Source of the DNA: UMGS1002 sp045586785
GTDB lineage: Bacteria > Bacillota > Clostridia > Oscillospirales > CAG-272
DNA: 64,000 nucleotides
NCBI GenBank assembly: GCA_045586785.1
Contig: JAZNBA010000073.1
Location: 1 to 64,000 of the forward strand
Direction: 5' to 3'
In this document: positions 1 through 8,240 of the stretch, piece by piece
Numbering within the stretch: the first letter of the stretch is position 1
Layout of the letters: each line of letters starts with the position of its first letter
Program-made: the position numbers and the translations under genes
The notes under the pieces: generated by a model
The model's database searches: none
What the model saw: only the letters and a program-made list of their open reading frames with translations
What the model was told of the DNA's origin: nothing

Positions 1-73
1 CTTCTTGCTATCCCGGAAAGCTCTAACAAATCTTTAAGCGGATACTTTTGCCTTAGTTCAGCAATTACGAACG
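1..73 (-). CDS. IS3-family transposase OrfB, N-terminal fragment
   Basis: In the -1 frame relative to OrfA the minus strand reads VIAELRQKYPLKDLLELSG, the characteristic start of IS150-group OrfB (DDE integrase subunit). It overlaps the end of OrfA and runs off the window, so the catalytic DDE residues are not visible. No start codon or ribosome binding site is evident, so expression by -1 frameshifting from OrfA is likely. Confidence 0.7.
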
Positions 74-454
74 CTTTTTGCCGTTCTTTTGCTCTTCCGC
101 AAGAACTAAGGCACTCAGTTTTTTTAAGTATTCAATCTCCATTCTGAGCCTTTGGTTCTCGGCAATAAGATCTTCTTCAACCTTTCGATCAAGTTTTGGT
201 GGGCGACCTTTATTAGAACCGCTTGCCTTGCAAGCTCTGCCTCGTCTTTCTTTCATCAAACCTTCGGCTCCTTCTTCTAAGAATATGCGTTCCCACCTTT
301 GAACCATCAATCTGGCTCCGCCCGTTTGGTCGTTACCTAATTCATACTTGCGTACGGTTTCATGGTAGCTCAATCGGTGTTCTCGCATATCCATTATAAC
401 ACGGATTTTGAATTCTGGCGAGTAGTTTTTGTTTTTTCTTCCTGTTTTACCCAT
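65..454 (-). CDS. IS3-family transposase OrfA (helix-turn-helix)
   Basis: OrfA is the DNA-binding part of an IS150-type transposase. The product is about 129 residues. An N-terminal helix-turn-helix begins NYSPEFKIRVIMD, a basic stretch (GRPPKLDRK) follows, and a C-terminal leucine-zipper-like segment (LIAENQRLRMEIEYLKKL) is the usual dimerisation element. I start at the ATG at 454 (MGKTGRKNK), which has GGAGG upstream, rather than at the in-frame ATG at 502 inside the terminal repeat. Near the stop the minus strand reads C AAA AAG (74-80), a plausible -1 slip site giving the OrfAB fusion used for transposition. Confidence 0.85.
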   Translation of the reverse strand: MGKTGRKNKNYSPEFKIRVIMDMREHRLSYHETVRKYELGNDQTGGARLMVQRWERIFLEEGAEGLMKERRGRACKASGSNKGRPPKLDRKVEEDLIAENQRLRMEIEYLKKLSALVLAEEQKNGKKRS

Positions 455-535
455 AAAAAATATGCACCTCCAAAAGTGTCTAACTTTTGGGGTGCATATC
501 ACAAGCTCAGCCTCTTTAAATTACAGCGGATATTT

Positions 536-1561
536 TCAATAATTTTTCTTTTTACAAACCACAACGCCGCAAAGCGAGATCACAAGGATCATACCGACAG
601 ACACCGTAGCGCCACAGCCATTGCTATCATCAACGACATTCGTGTCAGGCTCGGTAGTGACAACGGTAGGAACCGCGGTGGTTTCGGGAGCTACTGTTGT
701 GGTTGCTGCAGGGGTGGTCTCAGGCGCCTTGGTAGTCTCGGGAGCCGCAGTGGTCAGCAATGCCTGCTCATCCAGATATTTCGCCAGCACATTGAATATC
801 TGACGGTGTCCCTCAACATTGGGGTGAATATCAAACTCCAGCATATTTGTCCAGTCCTTGGCGTGTCCCAAGAACGGCACATACACGTCAAGGCAGGTGC
901 ATCCGCCCGCCTCGGTCTGCATACGCATGGTATCGTTGAGCATAAATATTGCGCTCTCTGCCAGCTCTGCCATTTGTTCCATACCGTCAAGACCGCTGAA
1001 CGGATCGTACTGCGTCAGGAAAATAACCTCAGCTTCGTCGTTATTGGAACGGATAAAGCTGATGATCGCCGCAAGATTTGCGGCATACTTTGCCATAACA
1101 CCGTTGATCTTTTCGGTGGTCAAATGCGACATCAGCGCTTTGGACAGCTCCTCATTTTCCATAATGTCAAGTATCTGCGCGGTGCTCTCAAATTTACCGT
1201 CAAGCACCTTATTTGCCGCTTCCCACAGCATGCCGAGCAGGTCGTTACCGCCGATCGTAATAACTATAAGGTCAGAATTCTTTATGTCGGCTGTCATTTT
1301 AGTAACTCTCGTCAAAAGATCTGAGGAAGTGTCGCCGTTGACTGCCGCGTTTTTGCAATCATCCGCCTTGATGCCAAGGTGGTCACGCAGCAGATTGCCG
1401 TAAAGCTGGGGGCTTGTGCTCTGCCCCTCAAGACCGTAACCATAGGTAATGGAGTCGCCGAGCAACAGCATCTTTTTATAAGGTGCGGCAGCAGATACAC
1501 TACGCACAGCTGCGGTCAACAGCAACGTCATCATTAATAATACACATATAATTCTTTTCAC
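536..1561 (-). CDS. Secreted SGNH/GDSL hydrolase with C-terminal membrane anchor
   Basis: This is a GDSL/SGNH esterase-lipase family protein of about 341 residues, predicted to sit outside the membrane. It has an N-terminal signal peptide (KRIICVLLMMTLLLTAAVRS), block I GDSITYG with the catalytic serine, GGND in block III, and DIHPN with the Asp/His of block V. After the catalytic domain come a Thr/Pro-rich linker (repeated APETT) and a C-terminal hydrophobic helix followed by CKKKNY, so it is probably cell-anchored without a sortase motif. The GTG at 1561 is chosen because AAAGGATC lies upstream and it opens directly into the signal peptide; the longer frame has no such support. The substrate is unknown: acetylated glycan or lipid esters are typical for the family. 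Confidence 0.8.
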   Translation of the reverse strand: MKRIICVLLMMTLLLTAAVRSVSAAAPYKKMLLLGDSITYGYGLEGQSTSPQLYGNLLRDHLGIKADDCKNAAVNGDTSSDLLTRVTKMTADIKNSDLIVITIGGNDLLGMLWEAANKVLDGKFESTAQILDIMENEELSKALMSHLTTEKINGVMAKYAANLAAIISFIRSNNDEAEVIFLTQYDPFSGLDGMEQMAELAESAIFMLNDTMRMQTEAGGCTCLDVYVPFLGHAKDWTNMLEFDIHPNVEGHRQIFNVLAKYLDEQALLTTAAPETTKAPETTPAATTTVAPETTAVPTVVTTEPDTNVVDDSNGCGATVSVGMILVISLCGVVVCKKKNY

Positions 1562-1594
1562 GTTTAGTAAGATCCTTTCAAATGCAATATAATT

Positions 1595-1623
1595 ATTATA
1601 CACCATTAGCCACGACTTTACAA
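1595..1623 (-). promoter_or_regulatory. Probable sigma-A promoter of the SGNH hydrolase gene
   Basis: On the minus strand TTGTAA is followed after 17 bases by TATAAT, about 35 bases upstream of the GTG at 1561. The -10 is perfect and the -35 matches four of six positions. It lies just downstream of the terminator of the preceding gene, so the hydrolase is probably transcribed alone. Confidence 0.6.
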
Positions 1624-1630
1624 TATAAAA

Positions 1631-1668
1631 AACAAAAAAGCAACCGAATGCATTGCATTCGGTTGCTT
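1631..1668 (-). terminator. Rho-independent terminator after substrate-binding lipoprotein 1
   Basis: A perfect 14-bp stem (AAGCAACCGAATGC / GCATTCGGTTGCTT, 1638-1668) with a 3-base loop is followed on the minus strand by a T-rich tract. It lies 9 bases beyond the stop of the gene ending at 1677. Confidence 0.9.
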
Positions 1669-1676
1669 GAATTTTC

Positions 1677-3212
1677 TTACTCATCCATATTGTCAGCTAA
1701 AGAGTCTGCCAAGTTATTAAGCGTCTTTTTCCACATATTTTCAACTTTCTTAAAGGTTGAAACTATTGAGCCGGAGCCGGACTTGCTTATAATAAATGCT
1801 CTGATTGTGCCGTCAGTAGTTAGTCCTATAGCATCCAGAGGACGAAGCAAGCAGACGTATACGTTTTCATAAATGTAGTCCAGCATTTCGGTGGATTCCT
1901 CATCACGCGCAACCTTACCGTCCAGCAGAACGTCAAAGAAATCGGGGCGAACCAGCTTATATGAATAATAAGCCATATCCTCAAGTATGATACCCGTCAT
2001 TTCAAGATCCTCATTGATCTTGGGAACAGAGGTGTACGAGGACTTGTTGTGTATGTAATGATAATACGCATCTTGAGATTCGTCGTATTTGGGCATAGGA
2101 ATTATACCGAATTCCGTCTCTCCCTTTCTCATTTCCAGCGCTGAATACATGAGCTGAACGTAGAACATGCTATGTCCGTTCTGGAAGAAGTCTTCCTGAA
2201 GTCCCAATGATGCCCAAGACGTGCAAATGTTGACCTCGTCATCAGCAAGGAAATCGATAGCTTTAGACAGCGGTGTAAGTACTTTTTCATCCTGAAGATC
2301 AATGAACGGAATATCGTTTTCGTCTTTCTGAACTATAGCCTTACCAAAGCCGTAGTAAACAGGCTGCCATACGTATGCGTTGAACAGCAAACCGTAGCGA
2401 TCCTCTTTAGTCATTTCGTTGTCACCGTCAAGCTCAGCAACAGCCGCACGACAGTACTCATACATTACGTCAAGAGTCCATGTGCCCGCCTTGACCTGAT
2501 CGTAAATGTTATCAAGTCCCAGGTCTTCAACAAGCTGCTTGTTAAAATATGCGGCGGATACAGCAGTAAACGCCTGAATGTTGGTATCACCGATAGCAAA
2601 CGCGTTTTTGCCCGATATAGAGCTGGTATCCATAACCATGCCCATCCACCAAGGATTGTCATAGTTGACATACTCAATGGTATTCATATCACGCAAATAT
2701 CCCTTATTTGCAAGCGGCATGGTAGTTGTACCGTTAGCATGAAGAACATCGCATATCTTATCACCCGCATCGGCTGCATTGGTAAATGTTTTGGAGATTT
2801 CATTATCCCAGACACGGAGAGATTCTATCTCAATACCATATTTATTTATCATGGCTTCATTTCTGTTATAGACTGCGTTGCTGACAGTTTCGGCAAGCGA
2901 CAGGTCCGCGTATATTTCATTGAAATATACGTCAATATTACTTCCGATCTGGATCTCACGTTCAAGGAACGTGATCTTTTTGCCCGTATAGTCTACATCG
3001 GGCAGATCGGGAGTGAGCTCCGCTACAGTAGTATCTGCAGGGTCGGTAGCAGAATCGTCTCCTGTGGGAGCGGAGGTTGAGGATGCATCTGCGGAAACCG
3101 TGGTGGTGTCGGGTGTATCACCGTTTCCCGCATCATTTGCGCAAGCAACTGTGCACAGTGTCAAAACCACAAGCAAAGCCGCAAGCACACGCATTTTAAG
3201 AGTGTACTTCAT
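1677..3212 (-). CDS. Extracellular substrate-binding lipoprotein, paralogue 1
   Basis: This lipoprotein of about 511 residues resembles extracellular solute-binding proteins of clostridial ABC importers. The signal peptide ends in a lipobox around TVACAND, and a Ser/Thr/Asp-rich linker follows. The core carries motifs shared by all three paralogues here: ITFLEREI, NPWWMGM, NAFAIGDTN, AVAELDGDN, HNKSSYTSVP and GIILEDMAY. No permease or ATPase gene is adjacent, so it must use a transporter elsewhere or act as a binding protein alone. I prefer the ATG at 3212 (MKYTLKM), aligned with the paralogues' starts, over a TTG three bases upstream. The ligand is unknown; a sugar is plausible but unproven. 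Confidence 0.8.
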   Translation of the reverse strand: MKYTLKMRVLAALLVVLTLCTVACANDAGNGDTPDTTTVSADASSTSAPTGDDSATDPADTTVAELTPDLPDVDYTGKKITFLEREIQIGSNIDVYFNEIYADLSLAETVSNAVYNRNEAMINKYGIEIESLRVWDNEISKTFTNAADAGDKICDVLHANGTTTMPLANKGYLRDMNTIEYVNYDNPWWMGMVMDTSSISGKNAFAIGDTNIQAFTAVSAAYFNKQLVEDLGLDNIYDQVKAGTWTLDVMYEYCRAAVAELDGDNEMTKEDRYGLLFNAYVWQPVYYGFGKAIVQKDENDIPFIDLQDEKVLTPLSKAIDFLADDEVNICTSWASLGLQEDFFQNGHSMFYVQLMYSALEMRKGETEFGIIPMPKYDESQDAYYHYIHNKSSYTSVPKINEDLEMTGIILEDMAYYSYKLVRPDFFDVLLDGKVARDEESTEMLDYIYENVYVCLLRPLDAIGLTTDGTIRAFIISKSGSGSIVSTFKKVENMWKKTLNNLADSLADNMDE

Positions 3213-3309
3213 CAAGTGTTACCAATCCTTTCTTACATATACCTGATATCACGATATAAAATGGTGTTTTATTCGTCTTAACAGTATAGCTGTTATTTAA
3301 TGTATTTTT

Positions 3310-3338
3310 ATAATACCATACTTTTCATCATTTGTCAA
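3310..3338 (-). promoter_or_regulatory. Sigma-A promoter of binding-lipoprotein 1
   Basis: On the minus strand TTGACA, a 17-base spacer and TATTAT lie about 100 bases upstream of the start at 3212. The sequence TGTTGACAAAT around the -35 and GG before the -10 are shared with the promoters of the two paralogues. Confidence 0.8.
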
Positions 3339-3401
3339 CACAAAATTGTCTAACAAAGCAAAGTATTTTTGTGTTTTTTAACCAAAAGTTATATAATAAT
3401 A

Positions 3402-3430
3402 TTGACAAAAGACAATTTGTGATTTACAAT
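3402..3430 (+). promoter_or_regulatory. Sigma-A promoter of the larA-like gene
   Basis: TTGACA (3402-3407), a 17-base spacer and TACAAT (3425-3430) lie 35 bases upstream of the start at 3465. It is divergent from the paralogue-1 promoter, with about 60 AT-rich bases between them. Confidence 0.8.
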
Positions 3431-3464
3431 TATACACAGTAATTACAACACCATGGAGGCTATC

Positions 3465-4736
3465 ATGCAGACTTTTTCTCTCCCATACGGACATTCAAAT
3501 AAACAGCTGTGCCTTAACGAGCAACGCATAAACGGAGTTCTCGTATCGGGCATACATCATTATACGCCGCAAGCGAGCGAAACAGAACTTGTGCGCCGAG
3601 CTATGCTCTCCCCTGTCGGCTCTCCCCGACTTTGTGAGCTTGCACGCGGCAAAAAAAATATAGTGCTTATCGCAAGCGATCATACACGTCCCGTTCCCAG
3701 CAAGGTCATTATTCCGCTTATGCTGAATGAAATACGCGAAGGTAATCCCGACGCCGATATAACCATTCTTATCGCTACGGGCTGTCACCGTGAGACTACG
3801 CGGGACGAGCTGGTTTCCAAGTTTGGCGAGGATATCGTAGCAAAAGAAAAAATAGTAGTTCATGACTGTGACGACACTGCCTGCCTCACCGACATAGGCA
3901 CACTTCCCTCGGGCGGCAGATGTGTCATCAACCGCCTCGCAATTGAGGCTGACCTGCTTGTTTCGGAAGGCTTTATCGAGCCTCACTTCTTCGCAGGCTT
4001 CTCGGGCGGCCGCAAGAGCGTACTTCCCGGAATCGCGGCGCGCGAGACCGTGCTTGCAAACCATTGCGCCGAGTTCATTGACTCTCCTCTCGCACGCACC
4101 GGTAATCTCACAGGCAACCCCATTCACGAGGATATGCTGTGGGCGGCAAAGCAAGCAAAGCTTTCTTACATTGTGAATGTCGTTATTGACTCGGATAAAA
4201 AAGTCATTTTCGCCACCGCGGGCGATATGCAGCAGGCGCACGCCGCAGGCTGTGAATTTCTTTCAAGTCTTTGCCGAACAGCTCCTGTCATGTCCGATAT
4301 AGTTATAACAACCAATGGCGGATATCCGCTTGACCAGAACATTTATCAGTCGGTCAAGGGCATGACGGCTGCCGAGGCTACCGTAAATGAGGGCGGTGTT
4401 ATCGTAATGCTGTCCCGTGCCGACAACGGTCACGGCGGAGAGGCTTTCTATCATCAGCTCGCCGATGAGGCCGATCTTGACAAAACCATGGCACTATTCC
4501 GCTCTCGCGGCAGAAACGAGACCAAGCCCGACCAGTGGCAATCACAGATCTTCATCCGCGTGCTCAAGCGCGCACGAGTCGTCTTCGTTTCGGACATGGA
4601 CGACGAAACCGTTCGCGCCATGCACATGATACCCGCCCACTCACTTGACGAGGCACTGTCAATTGCAGATTCCCTCACCTCCCCCGATGCAAAGATCACC
4701 GTAATTCCCGACGGCGTTTCGGTAATAGTCGGATAA
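3465..4736 (+). CDS. larA: LarA-family nickel-pincer racemase/epimerase
   Basis: This protein of 423 residues belongs to the LarA (DUF2088) lactate racemase family, in which a nickel-pincer nucleotide interconverts 2-hydroxy acid stereoisomers. Visible motifs are SDHTRPVP, the ATGCHR histidine, EPHFFAGFSGGRKSVLPG with the His and the Lys that holds the cofactor in LarA, and a further histidine in VLANHC. I choose the ATG at 3465, which has GGAGG five bases upstream; the ATG at 3453 overlaps that ribosome binding site. Cofactor-making larB, larC and larE are not in the window. It lies between binding-lipoprotein genes, suggesting a hydroxy acid or sugar acid, but family members vary in substrate, so true lactate racemase activity is uncertain. 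Confidence 0.85.
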   Translation: MQTFSLPYGHSNKQLCLNEQRINGVLVSGIHHYTPQASETELVRRAMLSPVGSPRLCELARGKKNIVLIASDHTRPVPSKVIIPLMLNEIREGNPDADITILIATGCHRETTRDELVSKFGEDIVAKEKIVVHDCDDTACLTDIGTLPSGGRCVINRLAIEADLLVSEGFIEPHFFAGFSGGRKSVLPGIAARETVLANHCAEFIDSPLARTGNLTGNPIHEDMLWAAKQAKLSYIVNVVIDSDKKVIFATAGDMQQAHAAGCEFLSSLCRTAPVMSDIVITTNGGYPLDQNIYQSVKGMTAAEATVNEGGVIVMLSRADNGHGGEAFYHQLADEADLDKTMALFRSRGRNETKPDQWQSQIFIRVLKRARVVFVSDMDDETVRAMHMIPAHSLDEALSIADSLTSPDAKITVIPDGVSVIVG

Positions 4737-4778
4737 ATAAAAATGACTGAGTCCTTAAGGACTCAGTCATTTTTATTT
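4735..4778. terminator. Bidirectional terminator between larA and lipoprotein 2
   Basis: A perfect palindrome with 22-base arms (ATGACTGAGTCCTTAAGGACTCAGTCAT at its core) flanked by A/T runs on both sides separates the two convergent genes. It provides a stem plus U tract in both directions. Confidence 0.92.
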
Positions 4779-4789
4779 AATTGCTTTGA

Positions 4790-6337
4790 TCAAGCATCCA
4801 TCTTTTCTTCGAAAGCATCGGTGATCTGTGCCAGTGTCTTTTTCCACATAGCCTCACTGCGCTTGAAGGTAGACGCGATAGAAGAAGAACCGCTCTTGCT
4901 GGTGATGAATGCACGCATGGTGGAGTCGGTGCTGAGACCAACGCCGCTCATAGGCTGCAGCAAGCAAACGTACATATTCTTATATACGATGTCAAGCATT
5001 TCGGCAGACTCTTCGTCTCTTGCTACCTTACCGTCAAGAAGAATATCAAAGAAGTCGGGACGAACGATCTTGTAGGAGTGATATGCCATATCCTCAAGAA
5101 TGATACCTGTCATTTCAAGATCCTGATTGATCTTGGGAACAGCGGTATAAGAGGACTTGTTATGGATGTAGGAATAGTAATCATCCTGAGATTCTTCATA
5201 CTTAGGAGTAGGAAGAATACCAAACTCAAGCTCACCCTGTCTTAAGAACATGGTGGTATACATAAGCTGGCAGTAGAACATACTGTGACCTTCCTGGAAG
5301 CCTGTTTCCATACCGCCATCCATAGAGATCCATGCGGAGCAAGCCTGTACCTTGTCATCGGCAAGGAAGTCCATAACCTTGGAAAGAGTGTTGAGGATAG
5401 TCTCGTTCTGGAGATTGAGCATAGGAATATCATCCGCGTCCTTCTCAACGATGGTCAGACCCGAGCCGTAGAAGAAGGGTGCCCATGCATAGTTATTGAA
5501 TATCATACCATAGCGGTCTGCCTGGGTCATAACGTTATCACCGTCAAGCTCTGCAACTGCCGCTTCACAGTACTCATACATCTTATCAATAGTCCACTTG
5601 CCGTCATTTACAAGACCGTAAATGCTGTCAAGACCAAGGTCAACTACAAGCTGCTTGTTGAAGTAAACAGCGGAAACTGCAGTGAATGCATGAATGTTGG
5701 TATCACCGATAGCAAATGCGTTTTTGCCGCCGATAGAGCTGGTGTCCATAACCATGCCCATCCACCAAGGATTATCGTAATTGATATACTCAAGAGTATT
5801 CATATCGCGCAGATAGCCCTTGTTTGCCAGCGACATAGTGGTAGCGCCGTTAGCGTGGAGAACATCACAGATCTTATCGCCTGCGTCTGCGGAGGAGGTA
5901 AATACGTTTGCAATGTTGGCGTTAAGCTCAACGCGGGATGCGATCTCAATGCCGTACTTATCCATTACAGCCATGTTTCTGTTATATGTAGCGTTACTGA
6001 TAGTCTCAGCAAGAGAAAGATCGGAATAGATCTCGGTAAAGAACGTATTTACGTTATTTCCGTTTTCGATCTCACGCTCTAAGAAAGTGATGGTCTTACC
6101 TGCGTAAGATACTTCGGGAAGGTCGGGCTTGAGCTCATCAGAGACATCTCCGCCTACCGTGGTGGTGTCTGCGGAAGCATCGCCGCTGTTATCGCCGGAG
6201 GGAGTGTCAGCCGCTGCGGTTGTAGTGTCAGCAGGAGTTTTGCCGCTGTCACCGTTATCAGAGCAAGCTACCATACAAACAAGCATCAGCATAGCAAGAA
6301 GCAATGCAACAATGCGAATTGCGTTGGTGTGTTTCAT
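4790..6337 (-). CDS. Extracellular substrate-binding lipoprotein, paralogue 2
   Basis: This is the second copy of the family, about 515 residues. A lipobox (MVACSDN) follows a hydrophobic signal peptide, then a Thr/Asp-rich linker. The fold motifs match paralogues 1 and 3 over the full length (TFLEREIENGNN, NPWWMGMVMDTSS, AVAELDGDN, HNKSSYTAVPKINQDLEMTG). The ATG at 6337 is chosen because AGAAAGG lies seven bases upstream. It has its own promoter and terminator and no transporter genes beside it. Divergence between copies, mainly in the linker and in the middle of the protein, suggests related but different ligands or different expression. Confidence 0.8.
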   Translation of the reverse strand: MKHTNAIRIVALLLAMLMLVCMVACSDNGDSGKTPADTTTAAADTPSGDNSGDASADTTTVGGDVSDELKPDLPEVSYAGKTITFLEREIENGNNVNTFFTEIYSDLSLAETISNATYNRNMAVMDKYGIEIASRVELNANIANVFTSSADAGDKICDVLHANGATTMSLANKGYLRDMNTLEYINYDNPWWMGMVMDTSSIGGKNAFAIGDTNIHAFTAVSAVYFNKQLVVDLGLDSIYGLVNDGKWTIDKMYEYCEAAVAELDGDNVMTQADRYGMIFNNYAWAPFFYGSGLTIVEKDADDIPMLNLQNETILNTLSKVMDFLADDKVQACSAWISMDGGMETGFQEGHSMFYCQLMYTTMFLRQGELEFGILPTPKYEESQDDYYSYIHNKSSYTAVPKINQDLEMTGIILEDMAYHSYKIVRPDFFDILLDGKVARDEESAEMLDIVYKNMYVCLLQPMSGVGLSTDSTMRAFITSKSGSSSIASTFKRSEAMWKKTLAQITDAFEEKMDA

Positions 6338-6403
6338 GTTTTTTTCCTTTCTGAACATAGAATACGTATGCGAGAGAAATATCTCTCAATTTAATACCCT
6401 ATA

Positions 6404-6432
6404 ATAATACCACAAATCTCGCAATTTGTCAA
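6404..6432 (-). promoter_or_regulatory. Sigma-A promoter of binding-lipoprotein 2
   Basis: On the minus strand TTGACA, a 17-base spacer ending in GG and TATTAT. It has the same layout as the promoters at 3310-3338 and 8117-8145. Confidence 0.8.
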
Positions 6433-6474
6433 CATAATTTCGTCAATTTGATGTGTTATATCCCACATATTGTG

Positions 6475-6506
6475 CAAAAAAAGCAGCGCGGGCAAGCCGC
6501 GCTGCT
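6475..6506 (-). terminator. Rho-independent terminator after lipoprotein 3
   Basis: AGCAGCGCGG / CCGCGCTGCT (6482-6506) forms a 10-bp GC-rich stem with a 5-base loop and a run of T on the minus strand. It lies 9 bases after the stop at 6516. Confidence 0.9.
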
Positions 6507-6515
6507 GATTATGTA

Positions 6516-8048
6516 TTACTCCAATTTACTGTCAAAGGAGTTTGCAATAGTGCCCAGTGTTCTCTTCCACAGACCTTCGTTTTTCTTGAAGTTGGATGCC
6601 ATTGTGGAGGAACCTGTCTTATTGGTAATGAATGTACGGATAGTAGAGTCAGCATCAAGACCAACACTTGCGAGTGCCTGAAGCAGGCAAACGTAAACGT
6701 TCTCGTAAATATAGTCGAGCATCTCTGTGGACTCCTCATCCTTTGCGATCTTACCGTCAAGCAGTATATCAAAGAATGCGGGACGAATCTTCTTATAAGA
6801 CTCATACGCCATATCCTCAAGGATGATGCCGGTCATTTCGAGCTCCTGGTTTACCTTGGGAATAGAGGTGTAGGAAGACTTCTGGTGAACATAGGAGTAG
6901 TAAGCATCCTGAGTATCATATACCTTAGGAACGGGAACGATACCGAATTCAAGCTCGCCCTGTCTCATTTCAAGTGTTACATACATAAGCTGAGCATAGA
7001 ACATACCGTGACCTGCCTGGAAATAGTTACCCATGTTACCGTAAGAATACCAAGCACTGCACGCCATAACCTGATCGTCAGAAAGAAAATCCATAACCTT
7101 AGACAGAGTCTGGAAGGTCTTTTCATTGGAAATAACCAGTTTAGGAGTATCAGATTCGTCCTTCTCTATAAGCAGTTCGCCGGAACCGTAGAAGAAGGGC
7201 TGCCAGGAGTGGTTGTTGAAGATGAAACCGAAACGGTCAGCATCTGTCATAACATTGTCACCGTCAAGCTCGGCAACAGATGCCTGACAATACTCATACA
7301 TCTTATCGATAGTCCATCTGCCATCTCTTACAACAGTATAAATGTCCTCAAGTTCGAGGTCCTTAACAAGCTGCTTGTTGAAGTAAACGCCTTCAACTGC
7401 CATGAACGCCTGAATATTGGTGTCACCGAGAATGAATGCGTTTTTGTCGGCGATAGAGCTGGTCTCCATAGCCATGCCCATCCACCAAGGATTATCGTAA
7501 TTGATGTACTCAAGACTGTTTATGTCGCGCAGATAACCTGCAACTGCCAGAGACATTGTGGTCTGACCGTTAGCGGAAATAACATGACAAACCATATCGC
7601 CTGCATCTGCCTGATTGGTGAAGGTCTTCTTGAGCTCGGCGTTCTTAACACGGATAGACTCTATGGTAATACCGTATTTATCCTCAATAGCCATATTTCT
7701 GTCGTAAACAGCGTTACTTACAGGCTCTGCAAGTGACAGATCAGCATAGAATTCATTGAAATAAACGTCGATGTTGTTACCGATCTCGATCTCACGTTCA
7801 AGGAACTTAATGGTCTTATCCTTGTACGATACTTCGGGAAGGTCGGGTGTAAGCTCGGTTTCAGCGGGTTCGGTAGTTACCGAAGGATCATCGGTTGCAT
7901 CGCCGCCGGAGGGAGCTGCGGTAGTAGTGTCAGCAGTGGCGGGTGTAGTGTCGCTTCCGTCACCGGTCTGAGCACAAGCAACGGCAGAACACATCATAAG
8001 CAGCACCAGCATAAACGCTATGACACGAATTGCATTGATGTTTTTCAT
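6516..8048 (-). CDS. Extracellular substrate-binding lipoprotein, paralogue 3
   Basis: This is the third paralogue, 510 residues, with a signal peptide and a lipobox (AVACAQT). Conserved motifs include IKFLEREIEIGNN, NPWWMGMAMETSS, SVAELDGDNVMTDADRFG, FYGSGELL and GIILEDMAYESYK. AAAGGTG precedes the ATG at about ten bases. It is first in the line of three minus-strand copies and carries its own strong promoter. As with its paralogues, no permease component is nearby. The ligand is unknown. Confidence 0.8.
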   Translation of the reverse strand: MKNINAIRVIAFMLVLLMMCSAVACAQTGDGSDTTPATADTTTAAPSGGDATDDPSVTTEPAETELTPDLPEVSYKDKTIKFLEREIEIGNNIDVYFNEFYADLSLAEPVSNAVYDRNMAIEDKYGITIESIRVKNAELKKTFTNQADAGDMVCHVISANGQTTMSLAVAGYLRDINSLEYINYDNPWWMGMAMETSSIADKNAFILGDTNIQAFMAVEGVYFNKQLVKDLELEDIYTVVRDGRWTIDKMYEYCQASVAELDGDNVMTDADRFGFIFNNHSWQPFFYGSGELLIEKDESDTPKLVISNEKTFQTLSKVMDFLSDDQVMACSAWYSYGNMGNYFQAGHGMFYAQLMYVTLEMRQGELEFGIVPVPKVYDTQDAYYSYVHQKSSYTSIPKVNQELEMTGIILEDMAYESYKKIRPAFFDILLDGKIAKDEESTEMLDYIYENVYVCLLQALASVGLDADSTIRTFITNKTGSSTMASNFKKNEGLWKRTLGTIANSFDSKLE

Positions 8049-8116
8049 AACAAATAATCACCTTTCTTAAGGATATTTTGTTGCGAGCGAATACTCACTC
8101 ACTTTAGTATGCTATA

Positions 8117-8145
8117 ATAATACCACACAACTCATCATTTGTCAA
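8117..8145 (-). promoter_or_regulatory. Sigma-A promoter of binding-lipoprotein 3
   Basis: On the minus strand TTGACA, a 17-base spacer ending in GG and TATTAT. The -35 flank TGTTGACAAATGATGA is shared with paralogue 1. Confidence 0.8.
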
Positions 8146-8196
8146 CAAAAAATAACAGAAAATCATGAAGTATTGTTTTGTTTTTATATCATTAAA

Positions 8197-8231
8197 CATC
8201 CGCCGACAAAAAGTGCCGACGGATGTTTTTG
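8197..8231 (-). terminator. Probable terminator of the oxidoreductase operon
   Basis: Read on the minus strand the RNA forms a stem of about 12 pairs including G:U pairs (ACAUCCGUCGGC with GUCGGCGGAUGU) around a U-rich loop, just after the stop at 8241. The following U tract is short, so this is moderate evidence. Confidence 0.6.
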
Positions 8232-8240
8232 AATACTGAT

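Larger units (their letters stand above)
1..503 (-). mobile_element. IS3/IS150-group insertion sequence, one end only
   Basis: This is one end of an IS3-family element that continues off the left edge. The inferred outer end is near 503: on the minus strand it begins TGTGATATGCACCCCAAAAG, starting with the TG usual for the group. The same block recurs inverted at 461-477, forming a near-perfect palindrome (TATGCACC-CCAAAAG / CTTTTGG-GGTGCATA) just inside the terminus. Internally it carries an OrfA reading frame and the start of OrfB. The other terminus and the target duplication cannot be seen. Confidence 0.85.

Noticed and set aside
6453..7736. 427-codon plus-strand frame opposite binding lipoprotein 3
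   Set aside because: Shadow of a gene with signal peptide, lipobox and strong promoter; no support of its own.
1677..8048. Complete ABC import operon
   Set aside because: Only binding proteins are present; no permease or nucleotide-binding subunit is encoded around them.
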